Notes: a model not told the origin generated them from the sequence alone. A stretch of 64,000 nt of DNA from Epichloe hybrida (GCA_019022495.1 JAFEKR010000010.1:558001-622000), one strand, 5' to 3'. Positions 22,867-36,130 are shown, counted from the stretch's first letter. Numbers and translations are program-made.

Positions 22867-23075
22867 TGTAAGAGCTTGGGCTTTGCCCAAGCATGTTACG
22901 GATAGTAGGAAGGGTGGGGGCAAGCAGGAACAGGTAAGGAGGAGCTTATATAAGAAGCTAAGGGGGTATAAGGGGCACTACTAGGGATAGCCTTCTCCTT
23001 TTCCTTTTTTCTCCTTAAGTCTCTTAATACTATATTAATGCCTTACTATAGTTACCTAGGGGCTAGTCTATAATA
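22867..23075 (+). repeat. 5' LTR of Gypsy B2
   Basis: About 209 bases. The first 90 are un-RIPed (TGTAAGAGCTTGGGCTTTGC) and contain a CTTGGGC/GCCCAAG hairpin; the inner half is RIPed. Confidence 0.88.
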
Positions 23076-23429
23076 ATTAAGAGACTTCCTTTAGTCCTTT
23101 ATAATAACTACTAAAAGATATAATAGAAATACTAATAGATATATTAATAAATACAATAGACACGCTTTAACTATAAGACTAACCTAGCTAGGGGATAATA
23201 ACCCCCTTATTTAATACTATAGCACTACTAGTAGCTTAATAAGCCTAATTTAAAACGCTTTAACTTATACTTAATAAGCAAATAGCAGAGCTTATATACC
23301 TCTAATAATAAGTAGCTATAAATATTATAGGACCTTTAACCTAACTACTTATTATAGCCTAGCCTAATGCCCTAGTAGTTAACCTTATTTTACTTTCTAT
23401 CTCTAACCTAGTTTTAACTATATTTAAGG

Positions 23430-23900
23430 TAAAATAAAAACCTATCCCTATAGGTAACTTATATAATAGTAATAAGGCCTTATTTACTATATAAAGGTTC
23501 CTAATAGAATATAAGCTATAGGTAAATAAGGACTTTATTAAACTTAATAAGAATAAGTAAATATTTATTTACTAGAACTTATCCTTTAAAGTCTAGTCCT
23601 AGGTAGTTACTTTCTTTAAATAAGGTAGTATTTATAATTTTAACCTAGCTAAATTTCTAGAATACCTTAGGTCTATATTCTCTAATTTATATAGATAGAA
23701 AATAGCCCTTATAAAGCTTAACTAGATAAAATAAGGCCTAGGGGAGCTATTTTCTATATTCTTTATTTACTTTATAAAGAAACTCTTATTAGTAAGAGGG
23801 GATTATTAAGGGGATAATATAAAGCTAGTAAAGCTTTAATAAGTGCTTAATAAGTATTTAAGAGAAATTAGTATAGGCTAGGGTATTAGCTAGAGTATAT
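23430..23900 (+). pseudogene. gag: Gag relic, Gypsy B2
   Basis: The plus frame reads NLYNSNKALFTI then KFLEYLRSIFSNLYR and later LNKYLREISIG, matching the layout of fungal Ty3/Gypsy Gag (retrotransposon gag domain). Trp and Gln codons are now stops. The matching minus-strand region in B1a is at about 11.6-12.1 kb. Confidence 0.7.
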
Positions 23901-24349
23901 AGTATATAGCTATTATATAGTATTATAAGATTATAGTTAATATTAAGGCCCTTACTATAGAGAATAAGTACTAGTCCTAATATAAACTATAGCTAGCTAA
24001 ACCTATACCTTAGATTAATTATAAAGGTAATATGCTAATAACTAAGGTATATATAGTAAGGACTTAATTAGAAAAATAGAATAGGCTAGTTAAGAAGGAA
24101 AAGAGTCTAAAGCTTACTATAAATATATAATAGGCTAAATAGGTATTAGAAGTAAAGTTAGCTAAATACTATTAAGAGAGATACTACCTATAATATAAAT
24201 CTAAGGACTACTATATTTAGAAGTATACCTTTCTCTTACCCTATTACCTATAGGTTAGTATTAACTTATATAGAGTAAATAAGGAAAGCATAAATAAGGA
24301 GGTAAATATTCCCCTTATAGAAAATAAGTAGCCCCTAAGTAAAGACTTA

Positions 24350-26450
24350 TATAGGGGTAAGTAAGCTAACTATATACTATAATATAAGATAACTATTAAG
24401 CTATATAAAGTTAAAGTAAGATATAGTATAATATATAAACTAACTACTATTCTTAGTTCCTATACTTTTTAATATATATTATTATATTAATATCTAGATT
24501 AATTATAGTTATAATTATTATAGTGCTATAAGTAAGTTAGTAGTAAAATAGTTTAGCCTAGAGCTTATATATTTACTAAAGAGAAAGTATATTTAGACTA
24601 TAGTAAAAATAAAAAAGAAAGGAAAGAGAGTATAAGAGAATACCTTCTTAATTACTTATATAGTACACACTAGAATAGATATTAATAGCTAGGAGTTATT
24701 AGTGTATTTATATATTATCCTAGGCCTTATATAAGACATTATACTTAGGATACTATAGCTAGAATATTATAATATAGTTATTTATATAGTAAAATAGTAA
24801 TTAGTTATTAAAGTAGTAAAGGGCTTATATATCTCTAAAGCCTTTATGTGTGAGGTAAAGACTTTAGTATAGGGGATTATTAGGTCCTTATATACTATAG
24901 AAGCGTGCTAGGTATACTAAAGGAAGGATACTTTTATAATATTTATTACTATAAGCCTTAGGGAGATAATAATAGTACTATAGATTATAGTGCCTAAGAT
25001 AAAGCCTAATAGCCTAGATATATTAACATTACCTAAGGAGTTAGCTAACTTTACAGACCTTTTTAATAAGGCTAGAGCTAATAGCTTACCTCCTTATTAG
25101 AGGTCCCTTAATTACTATATATACTTATATAAGAACTAGGATAGGTCTAAACTAACGCTCCCTTAGGGACTATTATATAATATACTAAGGGACTAGCTTC
25201 TAGAAGTTAAGCACTAGATTACGGACTTAATAAATAAGGGTTAAATTTATACTAGCTTATTATTAGCTATAGCTCTAGTTCTCCTTATTAAAAAGGCTAA
25301 TAAGAGTTAGTGTTTTTATATAAACTACTACGCTCTTAATAAAATAATAGTATAGAATTACTATTCTCTCTTACTAATTAAGAAAATACTTTATTCCTTA
25401 TCTTAGGTATACTAGTTTATAAAGGTAAATATTTATATAGTGTTTTATAAGCTATAGATTACTAAAGGCTAGGAGTACCTTATAGCGTTTTAAACTAGGT
25501 TTAGGCTATTTAAGTAACTAGTTTACCCCTTTAGCTTAGCTAGCGTACTAGTAATATTCTAATATTATATTAATAAGTCCTTAGGGGATATATTAAGGGA
25601 TTTTATTATAGTATACTTAGATAATATCTTAGTTTACTTAGGGGGATTAAGGAAAGACTATATAGCTAAGGTCTAGGTAATATTAAGCTACCTAAGGGCT
25701 ATAGGGTTATACTTAGACCTTAATAAGTTTATATTTATAGTAAAGGAGGTTTAATACCTAGGATATATTATTATAGTAAGTTATTTTATTTATCTAAACC
25801 TAGCAAAGGTTATAGCTATTAGGGAATAAGTAGCCCTAATAAAACTTTAGGGGGTTTATAGCTTCCTAGGGTTTACTAACTTTTACTATAACTTTATTAG
25901 TAACTTTTTAAAACTAGTAGTACTGCTAATATAATTAACTAAGAGAAATGTCCCTTTTTAATAGGGACCTAAAGAGAATAATGCCTTTAATAGGTTAAAA
26001 GACGCTTTTATTATGTACTTAGTACTAGTATAATAAAACCTAGATTTCCCTATAGTAGTAAAAGCTAATTATTTAGGAATAGCTATTAAAGGATACCTTT
26101 CCTAGTAAGGCTAGGATAGTATTATATACCTAGTTACTTACTACTTTACTAGCCTTATATTCTTATAAAAGAACTATATAATTTATAATAAGGAATTATT
26201 AGCTATTATCTTATGCCTTAAGGTATAGTTAGCTAAGCTATAGGGTATCTCTAGTCTATTTATAATTTATATAGACTATAAAAACCTAAAGTACTTTATA
26301 ACTCCCTAGTTAATATTAGAGTAGTAAGCTTAATAAGCAAATATACTTACACTATTTAATTTTTATCTCTAGTATAAACCTAGTATATAAGCATAGTAGC
26401 TTAATACTCTTTCCTAAAGGGAATAAGACTAGGAAGGGGTAACCTCTAGA
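24350..26450 (+). pseudogene. pol: Protease-RT-RNase H relic, Gypsy B2
   Basis: RT is recognised by the CFYINYYALNKI block near 25310 and by VYLDNILVYL near 25610 (YLDD box, D changed to N). The LGLG...FTPLA block corresponds to the FGL(T/A)NAP region. RNase H ends near 26400 with NTLS, as in the usual DALSRR end. The protease must lie around 24.4-24.8 kb but its DSG motif is not visible. Inactive. Confidence 0.8.
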
Positions 26451-26643
26451 ATAGGATATATCCTATAACTTATTACTATTAGAGTAGTAAGCTTAATAAG
26501 CAAATATACTTACACTATTTAATTTTTATCTCTAGTATAAACCTAGTATATAAGCATAGTAGCTTAATACTCTTTCCTAAAGGGAATAAGACTAGGAAGG
26601 GGTAACCTCTAGAATAGGATATATCCTATAACTTATTACTATT
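26315..26643 (+). repeat. Exact 163-bp tandem duplication
   Basis: The segment starting AGAGTAGTAAGCTTAATAAG at 26318 repeats at 26481 with no visible difference, ending near TTACTATT at 26643. It covers the end of RNase H. Its identity in a RIPed element means it arose after mutation (or is an assembly artefact). It is absent from B1b. Confidence 0.9.
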
Positions 26644-26849
26644 ATATAACTCTTACTAATACTAGATAAATAGTAAGATAATAGTAATATAGCACTACTA
26701 CTAGCTAGTAAGGTTCTCTTTATTACTAAATACCTTTAGACCTTATAGGACTAGGCTATTATCTTTAACTTTATATATAGTATTTAATTAAGGGCTATTT
26801 AGGAAGAGGCCTAGAGGTTCCTTATTAAGGCACTTATAAGGGAGTAAGT

Positions 26850-28225
26850 AGTAGATTATTCTATAAGTGCTTATAGGGCGCTTTAGTTTAAGAGCTATAC
26901 CTAGGTCCTAGTGTAAAAGCCTTTTATAATAACCCTAATATAGTAATGCTATAATTTGCTAGTAATAAGGTACCTAGGCTATAATACTATATTCTAAATC
27001 TTATAATAGTAGTTTTACTAGAATAGAATATTATAAGATATCACTAGGTTTATTTATAACTATTACTACTATAGTAATTATAAGAGCTATTAATAATACT
27101 AAGGCTTACTAAAGCCTTTACTTATCCCTAACTAGTTTTAGTTATAGATCTTTATTAACTTTATAATAAACTTACTAGTATTATCCCTAGAAAAGCTATA
27201 ATATCTAATAGTTATTATAGATTAACTCTTTAAATTTATTTAGCTTAAGGCTATAACTTCTATAAAAGCTAAGAAATATATAAAGAGATTTAAAATAGTC
27301 TAGTAGTAGTTTAAGGGGTTTTCTTAATTAATTATTATAGATTATAGTTTAGATTAGTTAGGAAAATTTAGATAATATTATGCTCCCTAGTTAGGATTAA
27401 TTAGTTACTTTTTATATTATATTACTTATAAACTAATAGTAGTATAAAGTAAGTAAACTAAAAGGTATAAGTAATACTATATATTATAGTCTTTTTCTTA
27501 TAGTTTAACTAGCTAGAATATCTAGTTACTTACTAGCTTATAATTAATAATAGGCTATCTTTTATAATAGAAGTTAGCCTAAATAAGCTACTATATAGCT
27601 ATAATCTAAAGCTAGTCTAGTTACTACTAAATAAGTTTACTTTTATAATAACACTAAAGGGGTAAGTAATATAGTTTCTTAAGTACCTTTAAGAGAGTAC
27701 TTACCTAGTATAAGCTATAATAGCCTATATATAATAAAGGTAATAAGATACTATATTTACTTTATATTAGCTAGTAAAATAGTTTTAGGTTAAAGATAAG
27801 GTATAGCTTTTACTTAAAAATATTAAAACTAACTACCCCTTATAAAAACTTAATTAAGTAGTAGTAAAGTATATAGTTATAAAAGTCCTAATATTACTTA
27901 TAGTATAGCTTAATATCCTAAGAGGTATTTACCTAGTATTTTATATAGATCTTATTAAATACACTATAAAGGACCCTTTCCCTAGTTAGAAGCTCTAGGA
28001 CTTTTATCTAGAACTAGAATAAGTCCTTATAAAAGGTAATAATAAACTTATTAAGAAATATTAAGTTAAGTAAATTCTAGTGGCTTAAAATACCCTAGGC
28101 TAGGGTAAGAGATATAACATACTTATTAAGTAAGTAAGTTATATATAGCTTATATAAAAACTATTAGAGAATATAGTATAAATAAAGGCCTTTAATAAGT
28201 TTAAGGTAAAATAAGAAAATATATA
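26850..28225 (+). pseudogene. pol: Integrase and chromodomain relic, Gypsy B2
   Basis: Integrase core: a PLPIPN-like start near 27125, the first catalytic Asp segment as FINFI (D to N), then YLIVIIDxLFKF, a second Asp in the IIIDYSL segment near 27340, and the SSIERVN-like Glu region near 27430. A chromodomain follows at about 28060-28225 (KRYNILIK, then ENIV and AFNKF). It would integrate cDNA and target heterochromatin. RIP-type stops throughout. Confidence 0.75.
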
Positions 28226-28229
28226 ATAT

Positions 28230-29939
28230 AATAATAAACTAAATTAATTTTAGAAAACTTATTTATTTATAAAGACTCTTATATATATCTAAGATACTAA
28301 TATATTATAGTTTACTACTATTACTTAAAGGGAATAATTATTCTCTAAGTCTTTATTTAAATTAATAAGAGAGTTTATATAGGTATATATTACCTTTATT
28401 TAGAGTTAGTATTTTACTAATATAGCTATAGTATATTTACTAGGTAATAGTTATAGTATAAAGAGTTATTTACTAGGGATATAACCTAGGTTTTAAATAG
28501 TATAAGTAAGGTTAATATATAAAGTATATATAGGTAAGGGTATAATAAAAGTATAAGTAAGGGGATAGTAAGTAAAGATAGTAATTCTAGTAAGATAAGG
28601 AATATTATTTCTAGCTAGGGGTTAGCTAGCTCTAGGGTTTCTAAGGGTATATTTAAAAGGAAAACTTACTAATCTTAACTTAAAGAGAAGATAGGTAAGC
28701 TACTAGTAATAAGAGAAAGAAAAGTTATTACTTAACTTAGTAATTTAATAATAGTGCTAGTTCTTACTATAGTAATAGGGGGTAAGCGCTTATATAAAGG
28801 TAATAAACTATTTATATATTTCTTTATATATAGTATTTAGGCTATTAATAACCTATTAGTTTTATTAGAATAAAATACTAGTAACTTATTATATAAACTA
28901 TACTATTTTATAACTAGCTAAAGGGCTAGCGCTAATAAAGGGGATAATATTAAGGCTAGTTATATTTATTAAAGGGGTATTTATAGCTAAAGATACCTTA
29001 AGAGCTAAGTAAACTAAGGCTAGGTTAAACTATGCCTAGTTAAGGAGGGCATTCTAGTAACTAATAAGATAGTAATATCTCTAAGATAAGATAAGTATCT
29101 TTTTCTTTATAATTATAGTCTTAGAGACTCTAGGCTTAATAATATATATACCTATAATAATTTTAGCCTTAAGATCCTTAAGGGCATATTAGAGTTATAG
29201 GTTAGTAAATAAAAGCCTAGTATACTATATATAAGTAATATAATACTATTAATAAGGAGAATATAACTCCTTACTTTAGGGTAAATAATAGTTTAAGATA
29301 CTAGTAGTAAGAGCTTATTTAATATAAAAACTATAGGGATACTAAACTAATTTAAGTGTAGTATACTATTTATTATTAGAGTTTCTTTTTATAAGGTACT
29401 TACTAATAAAATAAGATATTAGTATAGTAGGAGTAGCTATAGGAGTAGTTACTAAAGCTATAGGAATAAGGGTATTAGTTTAGTATTAAGGTATTTTAGT
29501 AAAGGAAATAATTATTTAGAAAGAGAGAACTAATAAAATAATAAGGAAAGTATAATAAAATTATAATAATAAAGGGATAGTATTATATAAAGAGAAAAGT
29601 AAGATAAGTATAAGCTAAAGTAAGATATTTATAGTAAAAGTTATACCTATATTAAGTAAAGTATAAATAAGTAAGGGTAAGGTAATTATTTATAATAAAT
29701 AACCTATTAGCAAGGTAAACATATTACACACACTGTGAAATAACACTTAGAAGTAAGGGGGGGTTATTATAATAGATAATAAGGCAGTGGGGTAGGTGCT
29801 TATTAAACACTTTATAGATAGCTATTAGTAAAGATAGTTTTTGTTATAATAACTAAGGGCATATATAATATAAGTATTACACATATTGCTAGGGGATATT
29901 ATAAAGGGGAGTTTTATTAGTAATAGGTAAGTAAGGGTA
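28230..29939. other. Long 3' tail of Gypsy B2, content unknown
   Basis: 1.7 kb between chromodomain and 3' LTR, shared with B1b (14.3-16.58 kb without the TRIM). The plus strand gives partly protein-like text (SYIYLRYQYI then YYYYLKR) that may be an extra C-terminal domain; I do not recognise it. It has several purine-rich tracts and ends near AGTAAGGGTA before the LTR. Confidence 0.4.
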
Positions 29940-30156
29940 TATAAGAGCTTAGGCTTTGCCTAAGTATTATCTATATAGTAGTTAGAGAGAGAAGTAGTAA
30001 AAGTAGTTAGGGTAAGGAAAGAAGGCTTATATAAGTAGCCTAGGGGGTATAAGAGACACTACTAGGGATAGTCTCTTACTCTTTCTCCTTTCTCCTTAAG
30101 TCTCTTAATACTATATTAACGCCCTATCGCAGTCGCCTAGGGGCTAGTCCATAACA
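29940..30156 (+). repeat. 3' LTR of Gypsy B2
   Basis: 217 bases. RIPed at the inner start (TATAAGAGC) and un-RIPed over the last 75 bases (GCCCTATCGCAGTCGCC...CCATAACA). Confidence 0.88.
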
Positions 30157-30215
30157 CTAGTAATAGAAAGGTCCTTTAACTAGAAAGGGCTAAAAATAGG
30201 TCTTATTTTTAACAG
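30157..30215 (-). repeat. Inverted repeat arm (partner 21088-21147)
   Basis: CTAGTAATAGAAAGG...TTATTTTTAACAG is the reverse complement of 21088-21147. It directly abuts the B2 3' LTR. Confidence 0.7.
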
Positions 30216-33200
30216 CTAACTAGCCTCTTAACTAAGCTACTCTAGCCTTTCAAGCTCTCTTTATAGTAGCTAGGGTATTTTCCTCCCCTAAAGGTATCTT
30301 AATATATTTTCTATAATATATTAGTATCTTTTCTTTTACTAGTTCTTTAGTAGCTACTATTTTCTTTTAAAGCTTTAGTAAAAGTACCTTATTTATTTAA
30401 GGTTTACCTTTATAATTAAACCTCCTTTATAGTATATTTACTAGGTTACTTTTCCTAAGTTTATACCTAATTATAAAGTAACAGGGGTAAAGAAGTATAT
30501 ACTATTTAGCTTACCTTTTATTTAGCTTTTACTACCTTATAAAAGTCTATAAGTTATAGTAATTTAATAGGACCTTTACTAGGGTTACTATATTTTTAAT
30601 ATAGTATTACTAGTATTTAAATAACTTTACTATAGTAAGTAGCTTTTAATTTACTATACTATAATTATATTTAGTATTTATAAACTTCCTTAAATAAAAA
30701 GCTAGTAAATATTATTAGCTCTTATTATCTTATTAAGATAAGATTCTTACTATTATTAAGACTAAAGTATTTATCTTAATATATACTAACTAACTTAGGT
30801 TATAATAATAAAGAAAAGGTACTTATTAAAAGGTATTTTTTAGCTAGTTAAATACTAGCTATTCCCTTTCCTTAAATATAAACTTCCTAGTCTAAATACT
30901 ATTTTAATTACCTTTATTAATATATATAAGGGTATTATAATACTAGAGTATTAGGAAATAAACCTTTAGTAAAAATTATAAAACCCTAGGAGAGACTATA
31001 TATCTTTAAAGCTTATAAGCTTTTTCTAGTTTTAGATTATATTAACTTTATATATATTAATTAAAATACTATTAACTAATTAAATAAACCCTAGAAATTT
31101 TACTAATTCCTAATGAAATAAATACGTCAAGGGTTTTATATATAGCTTTACTAACCTTATATATTCTAGAGTTTCCTTAATATATATAGTATACTTCTCT
31201 TATATTTTTAAAAAAATAAGGATATTATTTGAATATACTATATAAATAGTATTTACTAGCTTATAAAGTACTTATAAATATAGCTTTAAAAACTAACTAA
31301 GGTATTAGTTAACCTAAAGGGTATTATAAGATATTTATATTATTTATAATAGGTATAAAATATAGTTTCTTACTAATTACTCTCTTTAATATAGATTTAA
31401 TAATAAGTATTCTTAATATTAATCTTTAAGAAAGAATAAGCTTTTTAGTACTAGTTTAAAATCTCTTAAATTAAGGGAAAAGTATAGTAATTCTTCTATA
31501 TTATTTTATTAAGTTCTTAATAATTTATATATAGTTAAAGTATTTTATCTTTCTTTAGTATAAATAAAATAAGTATACTTATAGGGCTCTTAAAGGGGTT
31601 TTTCTAGTCTTTTTATAGGTTTTTATTAATATATTTATAAAGCTTCTTTCGCTTACTTTAGAAGAGAGAGTAAATTAGTTTATATAAGGGTGTAGCCTTA
31701 AGTCTTAGATTAATTATATAATTAGTTTCCTTTTTTAATAGTAAATTACTTATTTTATTTACTATAAATATATCTTTAAACTTATATAGTTTCTTAGGGA
31801 TATTTTTAATAGTTTTATATACTTTTACTTTTTTATTATCTTTAAGGGTAATAAACTTATTTTCTATAACTCTTATAATAGTATATATAATAGCCTTATT
31901 ATATATAATCTTTATAAACTTATAAGAAGTTATAAGTAAAAAGGCTATTTTCTTTTTCTTAAACTATTACTTTTATAAGTATAAATAAAAATATATATAT
32001 TCCTTAGTAAGTATATATATTCTAATTAAAATAAGACTTTCCCTTACTTTTAAGTCTTTATTTATAACTATATATAGTAACTTAAGGTTTTTTTCTTTCT
32101 CTCTTAAGTTTTTAGTTAGAATAAGTACCTTATAAATACTATATTAAAGAACTATAAAGGCCCTTATTACCTAGATAATAAGTACTATAGCCTTAGCCTA
32201 ATTAAGCTTATAATTCCTTATAAATTTAATATTAATAAGGTTAAGCTTAGTATAACTATTTAAATTTACTACTATTTTAATATCTTTATACTTATAAATA
32301 GTAACTAATATATAAAATTAATACTTAATTAGTATCTTAGTATTTAAAGTAAAGATAAAAACCTTTACTTTTACTTTAAGAAGTTTCCTTAGCTATTTTA
32401 CGGCTTTTTTCTTAGCTTATTATACTTCAAGGTAATCTAGGCTATTATAGTTATAATATTATCTCTTATTCTTAACTTTACTATTATTTAAGTATATAGC
32501 TAGGCTTTTTTCTTAGTCTTTATTTCTTTAATTCTTATAAAGCTTATAATCTTAGAAAAGGTATTTCTATAACATTAGGGGTTTATATATAGGCCTTTAT
32601 TTTCTAAATACTTAGGCTTTTACTTACTCTTTAGTATAGCCTTTTAAAATTACTAAGTAAGTAATATAACTTTCTTTTATATTTTACTAGTAATAACAGT
32701 ATATAAGTTAAAATAGTTTTATAGCTTAAAAAGTAATTTTATAAAGAATATAAAAGTATAAGACTTTTTAAGGCTTTTTCTAGGTATATCTCTAGTAAAT
32801 CTAGGAAAATACTAAATTTAATAAGGCTTTAGCCCTTATATTACTTTATATTCTTAAGCTATATAGCTATTTAGGTATTATAGTTTATAAAGTCCTTAAG
32901 TAATATAAGTATCTAGGTCTAGAATTTATCCTAGTTATTCTTAAGGATCCTAGCTATTAGCCTATTATTTATTAAGGTATTTATCCTATCTTACCCTATA
33001 GTTAGTATATATATAATTAAGTATAAAGAGAATCTTTAATAATTATATTAGTATTTCTTTTTTACCTTATTAAAGATATAGTTTAGGTTATTTATCCACA
33101 TCTTATACCTTTATTAGTTTATAAGGTATTAAAGCTTAGTAATATTTTTTAACTTTAATCTCTTAGTTATTATTACTTAAGGAAATACTAGCTCTTTACT

Positions 33201-33521
33201 TGCTTTTCCTTTATACTTCCCCTAAGTTACCCTTAATAAGGTTAATAAGCTTTTATTCTTACTCTTATAGTTTTAAGAGTTTTTTTTAACTAAGTAATTT
33301 ACTTTAGTATTACTATAGCTTTACTATAAAAGGTAAAGGGTCTTATTATAAGTATAGTTTTAGTAATATATAGTATATCTTTACCTATAGTATTACCTTT
33401 ATTTAATTAGGTATAACTCTTATTTATTAGGGTTAGGTTATTATCTAATATTACTCTAGTAAATTAGGTAATTCTCCCCTTTATATTACTCTTAAGTAAC
33501 TAGTAAAAGAAGCTTTAGAAT
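30216..33521 (-). pseudogene. pol: Gypsy G Gag-Pol relic, minus strand
   Basis: Minus-strand Ty3/Gypsy polyprotein. Just upstream of RT, about 31.75-31.85 kb, the frame reads KKLYKFKDIF and then INLRLKA, matching the linker before RT. RT follows at about 31.7-31.0 kb: LVYS/NNILIF in place of the DD box near 31.22 kb, and KLVKFLGFI near 31.1 kb. The RNase H start (SLLGFYNFY) is near 31.0 kb. Integrase would lie further left and is interrupted by B2 or missing. Gag should be at 32.7-33.5 kb but is not clearly readable. Very AT-rich. Confidence 0.65.
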
Positions 33522-33719
33522 TATGAGAATAATAGTAACTAAGTAAGAGGTATAAAGGCTTTAGTATATTAACTAAAGCTTACTGAGTCTAAGTATATTA
33601 TATATATAAGTTACTAGCTTATAGCTAGTGGCTTACTAGTGTCACGTGGACCTAGCCCTAGGGCCTTGCTAGCCTATGGGGTGCGCTAGTGCACCTATTA
33701 TTATAAGTGGGGCCTTATA
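33522..33719 (-). repeat. LTR of Gypsy G, right copy (5' LTR)
   Basis: Aligns with 21953-22088. It keeps an un-RIPed patch (GTCACGTGGACCTAGCCC...GTGCGCTAGTGCACC, about 33632-33695) that the left copy has lost between GCTAGTG repeats. Its position before the minus-strand pol fits a 5' LTR. Confidence 0.55.
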
Positions 33720-33724
33720 AAATA

Positions 33725-34593
33725 GTATACTATAAACCTTGAATATATAGTCCTTATATAATTTACTCAAGTAAACTAATATATTATTAAGATAGGTAGT
33801 AATATAATTACTAAGGATATTACTTAATATACTATTAATATATTTCTAGAAAGTTACTAGTATACTTACTAACTTAAAGGGGTATACTAATTACTTAAAT
33901 AAGCAAGATCTTATATAAAATATAGTCTAGTATTCCTTACCTTTAGTAATATATATATAGTAAAATGTAAATTATATATTTAGCTTTATAAACTACTTTA
34001 CCTTTAATAATAAATATAATATTTCCTTTACTAGTAATAAGGGGTAGTAGTTTTATTCTATAATCTTATTAAGTGTATAATAGTCTATATAAAACCTTTA
34101 ACTATTACTAGGTTTCTTTACTAATAATACTTAAGCTATTACTAATAATAAATAAGCTTAAATCTAACCCTTATTTATTAAGTTTATTACTTATTTCTAA
34201 ATCTTTAGTAAATACTCCTAAGGTATATTATATAAAGGTACTTATAGTAGCTTAGGTTTATTTCTATTTATATTATACTTAAGGTAAATATAGTAGTCTA
34301 ACTTCCCCTAGTATAATAGTAAAATATTTACCTTACTCTCTAGAAATAAGTCTATAAAGTCCTATAGTACCTTAAGTAAGGAAGTAAGAAGTTCCTTCTT
34401 TATAGCCTTTAAGGCTATATTAATCTATAAGATAAATAGAATTTCCTATAGGCTTATAGTATAAAGCTAAATATTCTCCTTTTATCTCTTTACCTAGTAT
34501 ATGATACTTATAAAGATTAAACCTAAAATAAATACTATAGGTTAATTAACCTTCTTATTAACTATAGCTTATATTTATAACTTATTTATTAAT
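33725..34593 (-). pseudogene. Gypsy reverse transcriptase fragment, minus strand
   Basis: Minus-strand RT similar to family B: FYIDYYTLNKII followed by NYYPLLLV near 34.1 kb, then LVYPFKLVSI and YLNNILVYL near 33.8 kb. It breaks off at the Gypsy G LTR on the left and is interrupted by hAT-like element 2 on the right. Sequence right of that element (36512-36645) is probably its upstream part. Confidence 0.7.
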
Positions 34594-35344
34594 CATATAT
34601 ACAGAGCTTTGCATGTAGTGTAGTAAATGTAGTATTTTGGCTTTCGTTGTAGTATGTAGTGTAGTAGATTTTAGTGTAGTGTAGTATTAGTGGGAAAAAA
34701 AGTGGGGTATTATATAGTTTTATAATATTCCTTAGATTTTTCTTAATTAAGTTAATATTAGCTGTTTTTTTTATTATAATTTAGTTATTTAGTTATAAAT
34801 TCTTAAAGTTTAAGATTATTAAGATTATTAAGCTAATTATAGGTATATAGAAGCTAAATAAGGTATATTTTAGTTTATAATTATAACCTATTTTTTCCCT
34901 TAATTATAGAGGTTACTTTATCTTAATATCTTTTTCTTTAGATTTACTATTTATTTTAGTATGCTTTTTTGCTTAAAATATAGGAATTACCCTAAAGAAA
35001 TCATTTTTTATTATATATAAATAAGACTAAAACTCTAATAATATTATATATATATATATAACTATCTTATTAATAAGAGAATATTAAAATTTAACTAATA
35101 AAGAAGTTCCTAGTAATATAGCTATTTTATTAGAGTTATAAATAATTATATTAACTTTAAGGGTTTTTTTAGTAAAAGGAATAGTAAAAGTACTAAGTAA
35201 AGTTACTTAAGAAGAAATTAAATATTTAATTATAGATTTAATAAATATATATAATGAATTTTCCTTAGTATTAAAGTTATTAAAAAATAAGCTTTAAAAG
35301 TAACTTAAATAATATAGATTATCTTTAGTTTTCTTACTTAGTAA

Positions 35345-36130
35345 TATAGTTTTTTCTAAAAACAGGTCTAAAAAAAGGTCTAAAAGTGAGTCTAAAAGTA
35401 GGTCTTTATAACTATTAGTAACTTCTTTATAGCTTTCTTGCTTAAATATATAATTTTTACTTTAAAAGAGAAATTTATATAAAAGTGGGTCTAAAAGTGG
35501 GTCCTTATAACTATAGGTAACTTCTTTATAGCTTTCTTACTTAAATACATAATTTTTACTTAAAAAGAGAAATTCATATAAAAGTGGGTCTAAAAGTGGG
35601 TCTTATACCTATTAGTAACTTATCTATAGCTTTTATACTTATATTTATAACTTTTACTTAGTGGAAGGGAGTTTTATAAAAGTGGGTCTAAAAGTGGGTC
35701 CTTATAAATATTAGTAACTTCTTTATAGCTTTCTTACTTAAATATATGATTTTTATATAAAAAGTGAGATTCTTATAAAAGTGGGCCTAAAAGTGAGTCT
35801 TATGCCTATTAGTAACGTATCTATAGCTTTTATACTTATATTTATAACTTTTACTTAGTAGAAGGGATTTTTATAAAAGTAAGTCTATAAGTGAGTCCTT
35901 ATAAATATTAGTAATTTCTTTCTAGCTTTCTTACTTAAATATATGATTTTTACATAAAAAGTAGGATTCTTATAAAAGTGGGTCTAAAAGTGACTCTTAG
36001 TACCTATTTATAACTTATCTATAGCTTTTATGCTTAGATATATGATTTTTACTTAGAGAGAGAGATTTTTATAAAAGTAAGTATAAAAGTGAGTCTTAGT
36101 ACCTGTTTATAACTTATCTATAGCTTTCTT
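35345..36130. repeat. About 100-bp tandem repeats in hAT-like element 2
   Basis: Seven or eight degenerate units, each with AAAGTGGGTCTAAAAGTGGG, a TATTAGTAACTTC stretch and TAGCTTTCTTACTTAAATA. The first part contains a doubled GTGGGTC motif about 12 bases apart. The same doubled motif recurs in element 3 at 41520-41835 with a different remainder. Confidence 0.85.

Larger units (their letters stand above)
22867..30156 (+). mobile_element. Ty3/Gypsy chromovirus relic B2, complete
   Basis: LTRs at 22867-23075 and 29940-30156 (TGTAAGAGC...CCATAACA) enclose gag, protease, RT, RNase H, integrase, chromodomain and a 1.7-kb 3' tail. It is the complete reference copy for the two B1 pieces at 9730-16798. 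It carries an exact 163-bp tandem duplication at the end of RNase H. RIP has destroyed all frames. CTAGT is found at 30157-30161 and at 22856-22860, six bases short of the left LTR. Confidence 0.9.

Noticed and set aside
26440..27100. A second, unrelated element fused to the RNase H end of B2
   Set aside because: Integrase and chromodomain could be followed downstream, so the region is the normal continuation of Pol.
21088..30215. A DNA transposon with 59-bp terminal inverted repeats
   Set aside because: No clear target duplication, and the interval overlaps the Gypsy G LTR pair in a non-nested manner.
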